Shown here: one piece after another, positions 10,044 to 20,933 of the stretch
Layout of the letters: every line of letters begins with the position of its first letter
How positions within the stretch are numbered: the first letter of the stretch is position 1
Source: Beroe ovata
Lineage: Eukaryota; Ctenophora; Nuda; Beroida; Beroidae
DNA: 38,391 bases
Direction: 5' to 3'
Assembly (NCBI GenBank): GCA_946803715.1
Contig: CAMPET010000237.1
Span: forward strand, 65,340 to 103,730
Notes under the pieces: model-generated
What the model was told of the DNA's origin: nothing
Databases searched by the model: none
The model's input: the letters and a program-made list of their open reading frames with translations, nothing else
Program-made: the position numbers and the translations under genes

Positions 10044-12394
10044 ATGTCGTTCAAAATGAAGAGAAGTAGCCACGGCAACACGGCGAGGTCGAGCATTAGA
10101 CGATCTATTCGGAAGAAGTTGAAGTGAGTTGAGCAAAGCACTCTTTTTTACTACTCCATCGTATGTATAGGTTGGAAATGAGGCATCGATATTGGACTCT
10201 ATCCAATTTTCATCATATCTAGTGAGAATGACCCTTCTCTCCGCTATAACTAGTCAGTCTGCTCCCCAGACACAACACACACCAAAGACTGAAAGATCCC
10301 ACCAAGTTTGATGCGCCTGATTCCGACGAAGAAGCTTGGCTGGATGAACTCTACATCAAGAAAGCCGTTATCGTCGGTAATTATGAATCCGTTCAATGCA
10401 ATATGCGCATATTTGGGAAATATAAGGCGCATAACCTCTCAATTTCACCAAATTTGATATCACTCTCGATAGAGTTCATGGAAATTAAGATCGTCCCAAC
10501 TACATTTGGTTTCGAGATCATGGTCATATCCCAACTCCAATAAATGCAACTCAGAGGTAACATCACGGATCAAGAACAACTTTTTCCGATCGAAGGAGCA
10601 CACGTATCAGTTGCACGTGCAGTGGAGTATTGGTAAAACAACTGTTGTTTACAGAAACTACGATAACTTCTTCAGGTGCGTACCGCCACAGTTTGATCTC
10701 TATTGGATTCTCTGAGCGAATTTGCGATCAAATAGATCGAATAGATGACGATCTATTTTTGTCGACGACCCAACTTTCGAGGACCTATCCTTGACATAGT
10801 TTCGATAATTCGTAACGCAGTTTATTTTAGTTTACAAATGAAGTTACTGGACCACTTTGGAGAAGACCCCACCTCACCAGAACGTACGATACCATATCTA
10901 CCAGGTAAATGTTGCCATAGCAACCATAATGTCACATGTGTACAGTGACGTCACCAATGTTGCCATGACAACCACAAGGTGACGTCACCAATGTTGCCAT
11001 AACAACCACAAGGTTGACAATTTCTCTCAGGGAGGGGGTTGTGGACGTTGGAAACGAAAAGATGGGCACTGAATTGTCAAAATAAGATACAGGACTATAT
11101 TGATGAGCTTCTCAGTCTACCATACAAGATATCGAGATGCAACGCTGTTTTAGGTGACTATTTGAGCGGGAAAAGTCGAGAATTCACCCATGAACTTCAT
11201 GCGAACGATTCAAAACCATTGAACGTGACACGGTCGAAATTTCGTGTGAATAAAGTCAAAACCATTTCCTACTATACGATCCCCGGTTTCAGATTTCTTC
11301 CGTTATCGGGAGAGCGATCCGAAGGAGGTTATGGTGACAATACCGGATGATCTGATCTATAAGAAACCTGATCCCTCGGGGAGTTTTGTCCGGGCATCGC
11401 TCCGCCGATCTTACAGGTTTGGAAATGAGGCTCGCCAGGTGGCCACTTTTCGCGATTTCGTAAATCTGGTATCAGGAACAGCTATCAATTCTAGCCCCTA
11501 CTAATTCTTATATTGATTTAGTCTGAGATATCGGGACTTATATTGTCAGGAAAGTAAAGAAGAAGATGATAAGAACGTCCAGCCTGCAGTCCATGACTGC
11601 GGAGGAGAGGGCGAGGGAGGATAACACAAACTATGATATAGAACCGACGTCCACGTGAGTCCAAACACAAGGAAATATATCCTGATGTAAATATACACAC
11701 ATATATAACAAAGAACTGAGGACGTTGGTCAATGAAATATTGAGGTTGGAGGAGATTCAATCGGTGTGCTAGAATCCGCTTTACAAAATAATGGTGTGAT
11801 TTACGATGTATCAGAACTGCCTTTTACTGAACTTAAACTAATTGACCATGTTCCTGTTTATCATTTTCACTGAAAACCTTGTTTTCTATTGTTTAAAGTT
11901 GAGATTGTTGACATAAGATGACACAATAAACCAAGGGGGCGGAGGGGCTTTGAATGGCCACACTGAATGTTATTGTAACAACAACATACAATGTAAACTT
12001 GATCCAGAATGAGGGATGGGCCAAGATAAGGACCGTTTATTGATAAATGATATCTGAAAGTCGTGTGTAATGCTCGATCCACTTACATAAGTGAGATACT
12101 GTGTGTTTTTCAGGGGAGGCATTTCACAACAGGAAGAGGAGAAAAAGGATAAAATCGCAAAAAAGATAAAGACATCTGACCTTTTGAGAGTAAGTTTTAT
12201 ATCATGTATGTGATCTCCTACAACAACATTCAGACATTTCGCCCAACTTGATCAAGATATTCCCAACTATGGAAAGTTTTTCTCATTGTTTGTCACTGCC
12301 CCAGGAGTTATCAAGGGGAATGGGCCCTCTAGGAATGCTGCCTCCAGACATCTATGATACAATCGACTCCAACCGTTATCCGTACACTGCATGA
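10044..12394 (+). CDS. PX-domain protein related to p47phox/SH3PXD2, copy 1
   Basis: Nine exons: 10044-10123, 10270-10376, 10555-10675, 10831-10904, 11031-11153, 11293-11416, 11550-11654, 12114-12189, 12305-12394. All phases agree, giving 299 residues. The N terminus is basic (MSFKMKRSSHGN), followed by an acidic patch, then a PX domain at about residues 56-180: IKKAVIVEVTSRIK (strand 1), YQLHVQWS, VVYRNYDNFFSLQMKLL, IPYLPG (proline loop), and SLPYKISRCNAVLDFF. The last block matches the p47phox/NOXO1/SH3PXD2 type most closely. PX domains bind membrane phosphoinositides. Family members also carry SH3 domains, but none is seen here. After PX comes a lysine-rich, probably helical stretch and a tail with PPDIYDTIDSN. 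Agreement between the two copies (mostly synonymous changes) supports the model. An upstream exon cannot be excluded. Confidence 0.85.
10911..11006. promoter_or_regulatory. X-box-like and CRE palindromes filling intron 4 (copy 1)
   Basis: GTTGCCATAGCAAC (10911-10924), TGACGTCA (10946-10953), GTTGCCATGACAAC (10959-10972), TGACGTCA (10980-10987) and GTTGCCATAACAAC (10993-11006) alternate, the last units 34 bp apart. GTNRCC-N-RGYAAC is the RFX X-box consensus and TGACGTCA the full CRE. The array occupies most of the 126-bp intron. Function is inference; it may be a minisatellite. Confidence 0.6.
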
Positions 12395-12891
12395 GTATTT
12401 TATCAATTTCGTTTTTTAATCTCAGCTTAATACCAGATAGATATAAGTTAGGACAAGCTTTTAAATTTTAAGCAAACTTGTTCGAGAAGGATTTTAACCA
12501 CGTTTTTAAAGCTTTCGATTCATTTTGCACTTTCTAATTCATGTTTTTATGGATTCATCCACTGTTGAAAAACGATAAACTGATTATTGATACTTTTTCT
12601 TAAGATTAAACGTTTTTATAATATGATTTATCAGTTTTGTGATTTAACAGGTATGAATTTTCGATGGGTTAAATATCAACTTTGTTCAATTCAAGTCATT
12701 CACAATACACAAATGGGATCTATCTTCTACCTGGCTGTCGCGCGCGATCACTTTTCACTGAAGTTTCGCCCTCGAGATGAAATGTGGAGAAAAATTTCGC
12801 GCCAAAAGATTGCTGAGCCGCGCGCGCGCGAAAAATAACATTTTCGTACTGACGTTCTACAGACATATTGTCGCGCCGTACGTTTATGCAC

Positions 12892-13140
12892 CTAGAAACA
12901 TGCTAGATTGCCACAATTGTCACAATTGTGAAACTTGTCGTCTTTTCGCTGGTTGAGAAACTGCGGTGCTTCATTCTGCGATATCTGAAGTGGGGTTTTG
13001 GTCAAATACCAAATAAATATCATCAAATCCAACTTACCATTTCCATAAACAAGCTGTGAGAAGTCTTTTATTCCTCTGTGAAATCTCTTCCTACTTCTGA
13101 AGCCAATCTTGGACATGGAATCGCTAGTGTGTGATTGCAT
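12892..13140 (-). CDS. Hypothetical small ORF, copy 1
   Basis: 82 codons from ATG (13138-13140) to TAG. The N-terminal part, with SKIGFRSRKRFHRGIKDFSQ, ends at a good GTAAG donor inside the frame. The C-terminal part has a CDNCG motif. Splicing from the donor (after YGN) to an acceptor GAAG/CACCG would keep the frame and remove the middle. I do not recognise the protein. The ORF is unchanged in copy 2, but so is the whole ~500-bp block around it, so identity alone does not prove coding. Confidence 0.3.
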   Translation of the reverse strand: MQSHTSDSMSKIGFRSRKRFHRGIKDFSQLVYGNGKLDLMIFIWYLTKTPLQISQNEAPQFLNQRKDDKFHNCDNCGNLACF

Positions 13141-13286
13141 GTGAGATAATGGAGTGGTATTATCGATAAATCGCTACAGAAAGAGTTCAATATAGATAAG
13201 ACTAGTGTAGTAGTGTAACGAAGGAAGCTAAAATGACTACAAGCCTGAAGCCATATGGTCTTTTCATCATCATATTAATTACAAAT

Positions 13287-13287
13287 N
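13287..13287. other. Single 'n' at the junction of the 4.4-kb repeats
   Basis: One undefined base lies exactly between copy 1 and copy 2. Similar single 'n' bases at 6592, 21230 and 36246 also sit exactly at direct-repeat junctions. The one at 9204 lies inside copy 1, where the left side has no match in copy 2 for ~25 bases. Confidence 0.9.
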
Positions 13288-14423
13288 TAACAATTAATCG
13301 AGTATTCCTCCATTCTATATACCATGATGCTCATTCGCTACGTAATGTATAGTGTACACTATACATTGTACATTGTATACAAGAGTCTATGATATATTTA
13401 TACACACTGCCAAGTCTCTCGTTTTACGGCCTCATTTCACGTGTATTTCACTTAGTATTGTACAATAATTACGTCACCTTATATTTTCTCACAGATTTCG
13501 TTAACTGTGAAAATATGCCATTCACCTTGCGGTAAAATGTTTTATCACCTTTAAAACTCATTATCTTAGACATCTCGCTTACGGAGTAAAGCGAAATTCG
13601 TTGCGTCTGATTGTTTTCCTTGATTTCGATATCAGATTTTGTTCATTATTATCGATTGAAACTTATCATCGATTGACCCTCCCTCAACTTTTGCGAATAG
13701 TAGTTGAGTAGTGAGCGCAAATTGTGCAATAATCGTAAATGAGAGTAATTTTGTTTCACACCACAATTTCACAAAGTTTTGTGTGTGTGTGTGTGTGGGT
13801 GTTTTAACAAAAGATATGCGTACACAAATTGACGGTTAGCACCATTGTGGGCATAACAAAAGCTGAGGATATCTACAAATTGGAGAATGAGTATCCGTTG
13901 TAGGTATCTCTATGTATTTTGTGTGCCCAGTTTTGTATTCAGTGTTGTTGGTGAATGAAAACGTGGTACACTCAAATGCGAGTACATGATTACGTTTCTT
14001 ACATACAAACATACACAAACACACTACACAGACAGACACACAAACATACTTGTGATGGCCACATAAATAATGCAGTATTTTGTGAACTTACATTCCGACA
14101 CGTTTAAGTAGCTTGATGGCTGCTTTGTATTCGAAAGCAGTCTAGCATTTTGTTCGAAATTTCAACAAAATATGGAACGTTGTAGGACCCACCTGACTTC
14201 ATTCGGGTCATATCCGACATCGAATTCCGAGATCTCTAATCTTTTGATCCTTGCCCTGAAAAATTAGATTTACTATTCATTTGTGATTACTAAATCAACT
14301 AGTTATTCAGGAATGTTCCATAAGAATCGTCAGAATTTCCTACACGCGGCAAAATATTAGTGTCAATAATTGGAACATTGCCAAATCTGGTTGCCACCTC
14401 AACGCGTGTCATGAGAAGTTGTT

Positions 14424-16811
14424 ATGTCGTTCAAAATGAAAAGAAGTAGCCATGGCAACACGGCGAGGTCGAGCATTAGACGGTCGATTCGGAAGAAGTT
14501 GAAGTGAGTTGAGCAAAGCACTCTTTTTTACTACTCCATCGTATGTATAGGTTGGAAATGAGGCATCGATATTGGACTCTATCCAATTTTCATCATATCT
14601 AGTGAGAATGACCCTTCTCTCCGCTATAACTAGTCAGTCTGCTCCCCAGACACAACACACACCAAAGACTGAAAGATCCCACCAAGTTTGATGCGCCTGA
14701 TTCCGACGAAGAAGCTTGGCTGGATGAACTCTACATCAAGAAAGCCGTTATCGTCGGTAATTATGAATCCGTTCAATATACGCATATTTGGGAAATATAA
14801 GGCGCATAACCTCTCAATTTCACCAAATTTGATATCACTCTCGATAGAGTTCATGGAAATTAAGATCGTCCCAACTACATTTGGTTTCGAATTCATGGTC
14901 ATATCCCAACTCCAATTAATGCAACTCAGAGGTAACATCACGGATCAAGAACAACTTTTTCCGATCGAAGGAGCACACGTATCAGTTGCACGTGCAGTGG
15001 AGTATTGGTAAAACAACTGTTGTTTACAGAAACTACGATAACTTCTTCAGGTACGCATCGCCACAGTTTGTGTCACACACGCTCCATTGATTTTCCATTG
15101 GATTCTCCGAGTGAATTTGCGATCGAATAGATCGAATAGATGACGATCTATTTTTGTCGACGACCCAACTTTCGAGGACCTATCCTTGACAAAGTTTTGA
15201 TAATTCGTAACGCAGTTTATTTTAGTTTACAAATGAAGTTACTGGACCACTTTGGAGAAGACCCCTCCTCACCAGAACGTACGATTCCATATCTACCAGG
15301 TAAATGTTGCCATAGCAACCGTAATGTCACATGTGTACAGTGACGTCACCAATGTTGCCATGACAACCACAAGGTGACGTCACCAATGTTGCCATAACAA
15401 CCACAAGGTTGACAATTTCTCTCAGGGAGGGGGTTGTGGACGTTGGAAACGAAAAGATGGGCACTGAATTGTCAAAATAAGATACAGGAGTACATTGACG
15501 AGCTTCTCAGTCTACCGTACAAGATATCGAGATGCAACGCTGTTTTAGGTGACTATTTGAGCGGGAAAAGTCGAGAATTCACCCATGAACTTCATGCGAA
15601 CGATTCAAAACCATTGAACGTGACACGGTCGAAATTTCGTGTGAATAAAGTCAAAACCATTTCCTACTATACGATCCCCGGTTTCAGATTTCTTCCGTTA
15701 TCGGGAGAGCGATCCGAAGGAGGTTATGGTGACAATACCGGATGATCTGATCTATAAGAAACCTGATCCCTCGGGGAGTTTTGTCCGGGCATCGCTCCGC
15801 CGGTCTTACAGGTTTGCAAAAGAGGCTCACCAGGTGGCCACTTTTCGTGATTATAAGATTTCGTAAATCTGGAATCAGGAAAGCTATCAATTCTGGGACG
15901 TGCTACTTCTAATATATTGATTTAGTCTGAGATCGGGACTTGTCAGGAAAGTGAAGAAGAAGATGATGAGAACGTCCAGTCTACAGTCCATGACCGCGGA
16001 GGAGAGGGCGAGGGAGGATAACACAAACTATGATATAGAACCAACATCCACGTGAGTCCAAACACAATGAAATATATCCTGATGTGAATATACACACACA
16101 TAACAAAGAACTGAGGACGTTGGTCAATGAAATATTGAGGATATTAAATCGGTGTGCTAGATGCGTTTTGAGTCCGCTTAACAAAATAATCGTGTGATTA
16201 ACGATGTATCAGAACTGCCTTTTACTGAACTTAAATAAAACCTAATTGACCATGTTCCTGTTTATCATTTTCACTGAAAACCTTGTTTTCTATTGTTTAA
16301 AGTTGAGATTGTTGAGTGTTGACATAAGATGACGCAATAAACCAAGGGGTGGAGGGGCTTTGAATGGCCACACTGAATGTTATTGGAACAACAAAATGCA
16401 GTGTAAACTTGATCCAGAATGAGGGATGGGTCATTATAAGAACCGTATTTTGATAAATGATATCTGAAAGTCGTGTGTAATGCTCGATCCACTTACAGAA
16501 GTGAGATACTGTGCGTTTTTCAGGGGAGGGATTTCACAACAGGAAGAGGAGAAAAAGAAGGATAAAATCGCAAAAAAGATAAAGACATCTGACCTTTTGA
16601 GAGTAAGTTTTATATCATGAATGTGACCTCCCACAGATTGCAACATTCAGAAATTTCGCCCAACTTGATCAAGATATTCCCAACTATAGAAAGTTTTTCT
16701 CATTGTTTGTCACTGCCCCAGGAGTTATCACGGGGAATGGGCCCTCTCGGGATGCTGCCTCCAGACATCTATGATACAATCGATTCCAACTGTTATCCGT
16801 ACACTGCATGA
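14424..16811 (+). CDS. PX-domain protein related to p47phox/SH3PXD2, copy 2
   Basis: Same nine-exon structure: 14424-14503, 14650-14756, 14930-15050, 15226-15299, 15426-15548, 15688-15811, 15947-16051, 16524-16602, 16722-16811, giving 300 residues. Protein changes against copy 1 are few: T to S and D to E in and after the PX proline loop, I to M in exon 7, one extra K in the exon 8 lysine run, and R to C near the C terminus. Many more differences are silent, which shows the frame is under selection. All splice sites are intact. It is either a recent paralogue or the second allele of the same gene (see the 'n' at 13287). Confidence 0.85.
15306..15401. promoter_or_regulatory. X-box-like and CRE palindromes filling intron 4 (copy 2)
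   Basis: Same alternating order and spacing as in copy 1, starting with GTTGCCATAGCAAC at 15306 and the first CRE at 15341. The palindromes are unchanged although neighbouring intron bases differ between copies. Confidence 0.6.
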
Positions 16812-17302
16812 GTATTTCATCAATTTCGTTTTTTAATCTCATCTTAATACCAGATAGTAGGATAAGCTTTTAAATTTTAAGCAAACTTGTTAGAGATGGA
16901 TTTTAACCACGTTTTTAAAGCTTTTGAATCATTTTCCACTTTCTAATTCATGTTTTTATGGATTTATCCACTGTTGAACAACGATGAACTGATTATTGAT
17001 ACTTTTTTTCTTAAGATTAAACGTTTTTATAATATGATTTATCAGTTTTGTGATTTAACAGAAATAAATTTTTGATGGGTTAAATATCAACTTTGTTCAA
17101 TTCAAGTCATTCACAATACACAAAAGTGATCTATCTTCTACCTGGCTGTCGCGCGCGATCACTTTTCACTGAAGTTTCGCCCTCGAGATGAAATGTGGAG
17201 AAAAATTTCGCGCCAAAAGATTGCTGAGCCGCGCGCGCGCGAAAAATAACATTTTCGTACTGACGTTCTACAGACATATTGTCGCGCCGTACGTTTATGC
17301 AC

Positions 17303-17551
17303 CTAGAAACATGCTAGATTGCCACAATTGTCACAATTGTGAAACTTGTCGTCTTTTCGCTGGTTGAGAAACTGCGGTGCTTCATTCTGCGATATCTGAA
17401 GTGGGGTTTTGGTCAAATACCAAATAAATATCATCAAATCCAACTTACCATTTCCATAAACAAGCTGTGAGAAGTCTTTTATTCCTCTGTGAAATCTCTT
17501 CCTACTTCTGAAGCCAATCTTGGACATGGAATCGCTAGTGTGTGATTGCAT
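17303..17551 (-). CDS. Hypothetical small ORF, copy 2
   Basis: Identical to the ORF at 12892-13140, including the internal GTAAG donor. It lies between the end of PX copy 2 and WDR76. Confidence 0.3.
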   Translation of the reverse strand: MQSHTSDSMSKIGFRSRKRFHRGIKDFSQLVYGNGKLDLMIFIWYLTKTPLQISQNEAPQFLNQRKDDKFHNCDNCGNLACF

Positions 17552-17927
17552 GTGAGATAATGGAGTGGTATTATCGATAAATCGCTACAGAAAGAGTTCA
17601 ATATAGATAAGACTAGTGTAGTAGTGTAAGGAAGGAAGCTAAAATGAGTACAAGCCATATGGTCTTTTCATCATCATATTAATTACAAATGGGAAATAAG
17701 TATAAAAATTCTGTCAATAACGAAATTAGTTTAAACATTTTCCTTTTACTCAAAACGAGCACTGTGTACTCTATCTCAACTTGGAATGGAAAACAATGCA
17801 ATGGAAACAATACAATTATCAAACTATAACATCTCATTCGAGGCCGAGGGTCAAAAACGCAGCTTGAGGGTCAACAGTCCAAGCACACGGAATATCAAAT
17901 CTCATATCTTAAAACATAGCAACTTTG

Positions 17928-19394
17928 TCATTTGGCATCTCTGAATATATTACAGTACCCGCTAGAGTTTGCACAAACCAGAACGTTCTGTTGAGGATGA
18001 AATTCTGTGAGAGATTGAACAGATCCGATATAGCTTTCATTCTTTATTGAAGTGACTAAATCACCACTTGTGTTCATAATCTCAATACATCGAGGTCTAT
18101 TCAAAGAACCCACGACGAAAATTTCATCGCTAAAAGGATGCCAATTTGCTTGGAATTTAGTAAGCCAACGTCCAGTGTTATTGAAATGTCTGATCATCTT
18201 GCTCTGCTTTAGTTTTGACTTGTTCTCAAAGTCGAGAATGAAAATTCTATCATCATAACCGACGGAAACAATCTTCTTCCCACGAACAGGATCGAATTTC
18301 GCGCTACTCACAGTTTTGGAATGGCTTTCATTCGAATCAACAGGATTCTGTGTGTTTCTCTGATCCCATATAGCAATTTTCGCATTATTTGAAGAAGTAA
18401 TGAGATAGTTTGAGTCGATTTGATTCACTTGTAACCCCCATAATGCACCATACTCGCCAAAATCAGCTTTCTCTGGGTATGAGGCTATTTTATTATTCTC
18501 TCTGACATCGATTTTCACAACTTGGCCATCATTACTAGCGACCATAACCTCATTTGAGTTGTTCACACTCAATGCCCTGAAAAAAGTTTCTTCTGCAAGG
18601 CCAGAGTAAATTTCGTCAAATTGCAAAGTCTCTGCATCGAACATCCTTACAGATGCATCATAGGATGACGTGAAGAGTCTGTTTTCGGAAAATTGGCAGC
18701 CTCCAACAACGTTTGAGTGAGGTTCCAGTCTGATAGTTGTTTTGTTTTTTCCAGGCATGAACAGACCCACTTCTCCCCACTTACTGCCACCAGCAACAAG
18801 AAGCTTTTCTCCACCGTGGATAGTCAAAGCAGAGATTCTACTTTTACAAATCTTTGAGATATGACTTTCATCAATAGTCATTGATCTCAATCTTTGAGAG
18901 GCAGCTGATGAATCGTGACTGGTTTGTTTTACATAAGTCTTTTCATTTTTCATCACCTTCAGGATTGAACTGGCAGAGTCAGAGTTTACATCAACAATAT
19001 CATCAAAATTCAGCTTCTTGACCTTCACAGGCCTTTCTTTGACTGGATCAGGAGTCTTAGAATAGATTACATTCTCAGAGGAGTAATTAGCTGCCTCCAA
19101 CCCAGCAATTCTTGCTGACTTTCGAGATGGCTCTAGGGGTGTGATTGATTTTGGTTTTGATGCCCAATTCTTCCTCTTGACAGGAGCTGGACTAACTTCT
19201 GTGAGAATGGGTTTGCTGTTTTGAATGTTTAGAGAAAGGAGCATCTTCTCATTCATCCTGATGTTGTGTATTCTCTTGCACTCATATGCAGACAGACTTG
19301 GCTGCTCTTTGTGAATTTCCATAATTGCATCAATATCAGTCTTCTGGAGATTAAGTGCTTGGACATTTTCTTCAAATTGACGCTCATTAGACAT
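17928..19394 (-). CDS. WDR76: WDR76/CMR1-type WD40 protein
   Basis: A single uninterrupted ORF of 488 residues. The N-terminal ~190 residues are charged and unstructured, with the signature KRKNWASKP and PSRKSARIAGLEAA typical of WDR76/Cmr1. The rest is a seven-bladed WD40 propeller with repeats such as LFTSSYDASVRMFD, VMVASNDGQVVKID, LITSSNNAKIAIWD and KIVSVGYDDRIFILD. The near-C-terminal segment NNTGRWLTKFQANWHP is a hallmark of the family. WDR76/Cmr1 binds DNA-damage sites and quality-control foci, and is a CRL4-DCAF-type adaptor in vertebrates. Length agrees with yeast Cmr1 (~520). ATG is chosen because an acceptor-like TACTTACAG lies three bases upstream, suggesting a 5'UTR intron. The coding region has no intron, unlike its neighbours. 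Confidence 0.92.
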   Translation of the reverse strand: MSNERQFEENVQALNLQKTDIDAIMEIHKEQPSLSAYECKRIHNIRMNEKMLLSLNIQNSKPILTEVSPAPVKRKNWASKPKSITPLEPSRKSARIAGLEAANYSSENVIYSKTPDPVKERPVKVKKLNFDDIVDVNSDSASSILKVMKNEKTYVKQTSHDSSAASQRLRSMTIDESHISKICKSRISALTIHGGEKLLVAGGSKWGEVGLFMPGKNKTTIRLEPHSNVVGGCQFSENRLFTSSYDASVRMFDAETLQFDEIYSGLAEETFFRALSVNNSNEVMVASNDGQVVKIDVRENNKIASYPEKADFGEYGALWGLQVNQIDSNYLITSSNNAKIAIWDQRNTQNPVDSNESHSKTVSSAKFDPVRGKKIVSVGYDDRIFILDFENKSKLKQSKMIRHFNNTGRWLTKFQANWHPFSDEIFVVGSLNRPRCIEIMNTSGDLVTSIKNESYIGSVQSLTEFHPQQNVLVCANSSGYCNIFRDAK

Positions 19395-20177
19395 AACCTG
19401 TAAGTATTATTTTGGATCGATGTCAGTGGATTGGCGATTTTCTGAAAAATTCATGGGCTAAACTGGTCTATCAGTTGTGAATGGTTGGAGAGAACATTGA
19501 ATTTCTGATGTCACCCTAATCATGATCCTTGAGCTGTGCTCATCTTTTTATCCATTTAAGTAAAAAGATGTATTAAGTAAAAAGATGGATAAAATAAAAA
19601 AAAGTTAAAGGACCTGATTCCAAACACTGAGACTTAGATTTCTTTGAGCATACAAGGAATCAACAAGATCAATGACTTAAGTGATCAGATGGAGATGGAA
19701 ATGAATAAATAAAACAAATGACATAACCACTATAAATCCGTGCTTTCAGTTATACAAATAACCACTATTACATATATCAACCAGCAGCATTAAAGCAACA
19801 AACGTACATGAAAGAATGGAGATGAAATGGAGATGAAATGAAGATGAATGTAAAAAGTTTTACAGAGTTGCACAGTTTAAACAAATATATAAAAGGATAA
19901 TGGTATTTAACCATCTCAATTCTCTGAAACAGGGAAAAGAAACATTCACAGCCATTTGAAAAAAACGCCACCTTTATACTCCTTTTCTTTGCAATATAGG
20001 GGTGACTTTTCAGATAATCATTAAATCTAGATTTGTTATCTAAGTAGCTAGAACCTTCAATTTTCTGTAATACTAGCCTGGAGTTATACTAGCGTGGACA
20101 GAGTACAAGGTTTATTTCATAATTTCAATCCACAATGAGAAAATTTCTCATGAGTAGGACACACTTGAAATAAAATC
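19395..20177. other. Intergenic stretch upstream of WDR76
   Basis: No gene seen. AT-rich, with small tandem repeats (AAGTAAAAAGATG near 19558-19590 and GGAGATGAAAT near 19816-19845). It must contain the WDR76 promoter, but no clear core element stands out. Confidence 0.5.
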
Positions 20178-20336
20178 ATTCATTATGATGTCCAAGTTCC
20201 GCAATGAGAATCGGAAAATTTGCATAGGCTGCACGTTGACTCACGATATTAGCCACAGCTAGAGTTGTCAGATGTTACCTGACTTGTTTCTCGCGCGCGG
20301 CGTGCGCGCCTTCATACGAAGGCCTGTATATTGTTC

Positions 20337-20933
20337 GGCGATGCTAGACCACTGAAGCAAGCTGCGAAGCGGCCGGCCGCGCGGCTTGCGCGTGCTTCAG
20401 AGAATGATTCTGTGCCGCGCGCGGGCAAAACGATCAAATTTTTGACAGGATCCATCATCGATTGAGTAAGAAAATAATTTTTGGATGTTATCTGTCCACT
20501 GTTTCTTGCGCGCGGCGCAAGAAACAGCGGACAGATAACATCCGGCAACAAAATACTGTATTTTAGCATCATAAGCACTGGGAGCGGCGCGCGGCTCGGC
20601 CGCGCCGCTCACTGCTCAGCGCGGCAGCAAAGTCACGACATGAATTTTATTTCACTCGTTGCAATATCAGATCTTGTGACCACGCACGCGAGCCGCGCGG
20701 TCAGCCATATTGAGTTATTGTCAGCGGCGCGCGCAAAACCAGGGCTAATCGCAGACAAGCAATTTGTCGATCGATGATAGACCCTGTCGAGAATTTCGTT
20801 GCGCGCGCGCAAACTTATTCTGACGCGCAAACTGACTTATTCTGACGCGCAAACTTATTCTGACTTATTCTGACGCGCAAACTTATTCTGACGCAAGCCG
20901 CTTCGCGGCTTGCATCAGCGGTCTAGCATCGCC
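20337..20933. mobile_element. Foldback (long terminal inverted repeat) element
   Basis: The left arm (20337-about 20466, starting GGCGATGCTAGACC) is matched in inverted order by the right arm (about 20766-20933, ending GGTCTAGCATCGCC). Both include an AAGC(C/T)GCGAAGCGGC hairpin, a GCGCGC core and a GACAGG(G/A)TC(C/T)AT segment. The right arm also has ~18-bp CTTATTCTGACGCGCAAA tandem units. No ORF lies inside, as in a non-autonomous foldback element. I found no convincing target-site duplication. Copy 2 keeps the left arm but lacks the right. Confidence 0.6.
20483..20543. repeat. Near-perfect hairpin (29-bp arms, 3-base loop)
   Basis: GGATGTTATCTGTCC... at 20483-20511 is the reverse complement of 20515-20543 with a single mismatch, separated by GCG. 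It is absent from the corresponding place in the second repeat copy. Confidence 0.9.

Larger units (their letters stand above)
8905..13286 (+). repeat. ~4.4-kb direct repeat, copy 1 (contains PX gene)
   Basis: Runs from TAACAATTAATCGAG to AATTACAAAT and matches 13288-17690 base for base apart from scattered substitutions and small indels (offset 4380 bp at the left, 4411 at the right). Some blocks are identical by eye: about 9205-9793, 10108-10395, and 12718-13218. Differences inside the PX exons are mostly synonymous. The copy ends exactly one base before the 'n' at 13287. Confidence 0.95.
13288..17690 (+). repeat. ~4.4-kb direct repeat, copy 2 (contains PX gene)
   Basis: Second head-to-tail copy. 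It begins right after the 'n' and, unlike copy 1, continues past AATTACAAAT into unique sequence leading to WDR76. It could be a true tandem duplication or the other haplotype of the same locus. Confidence 0.95.
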
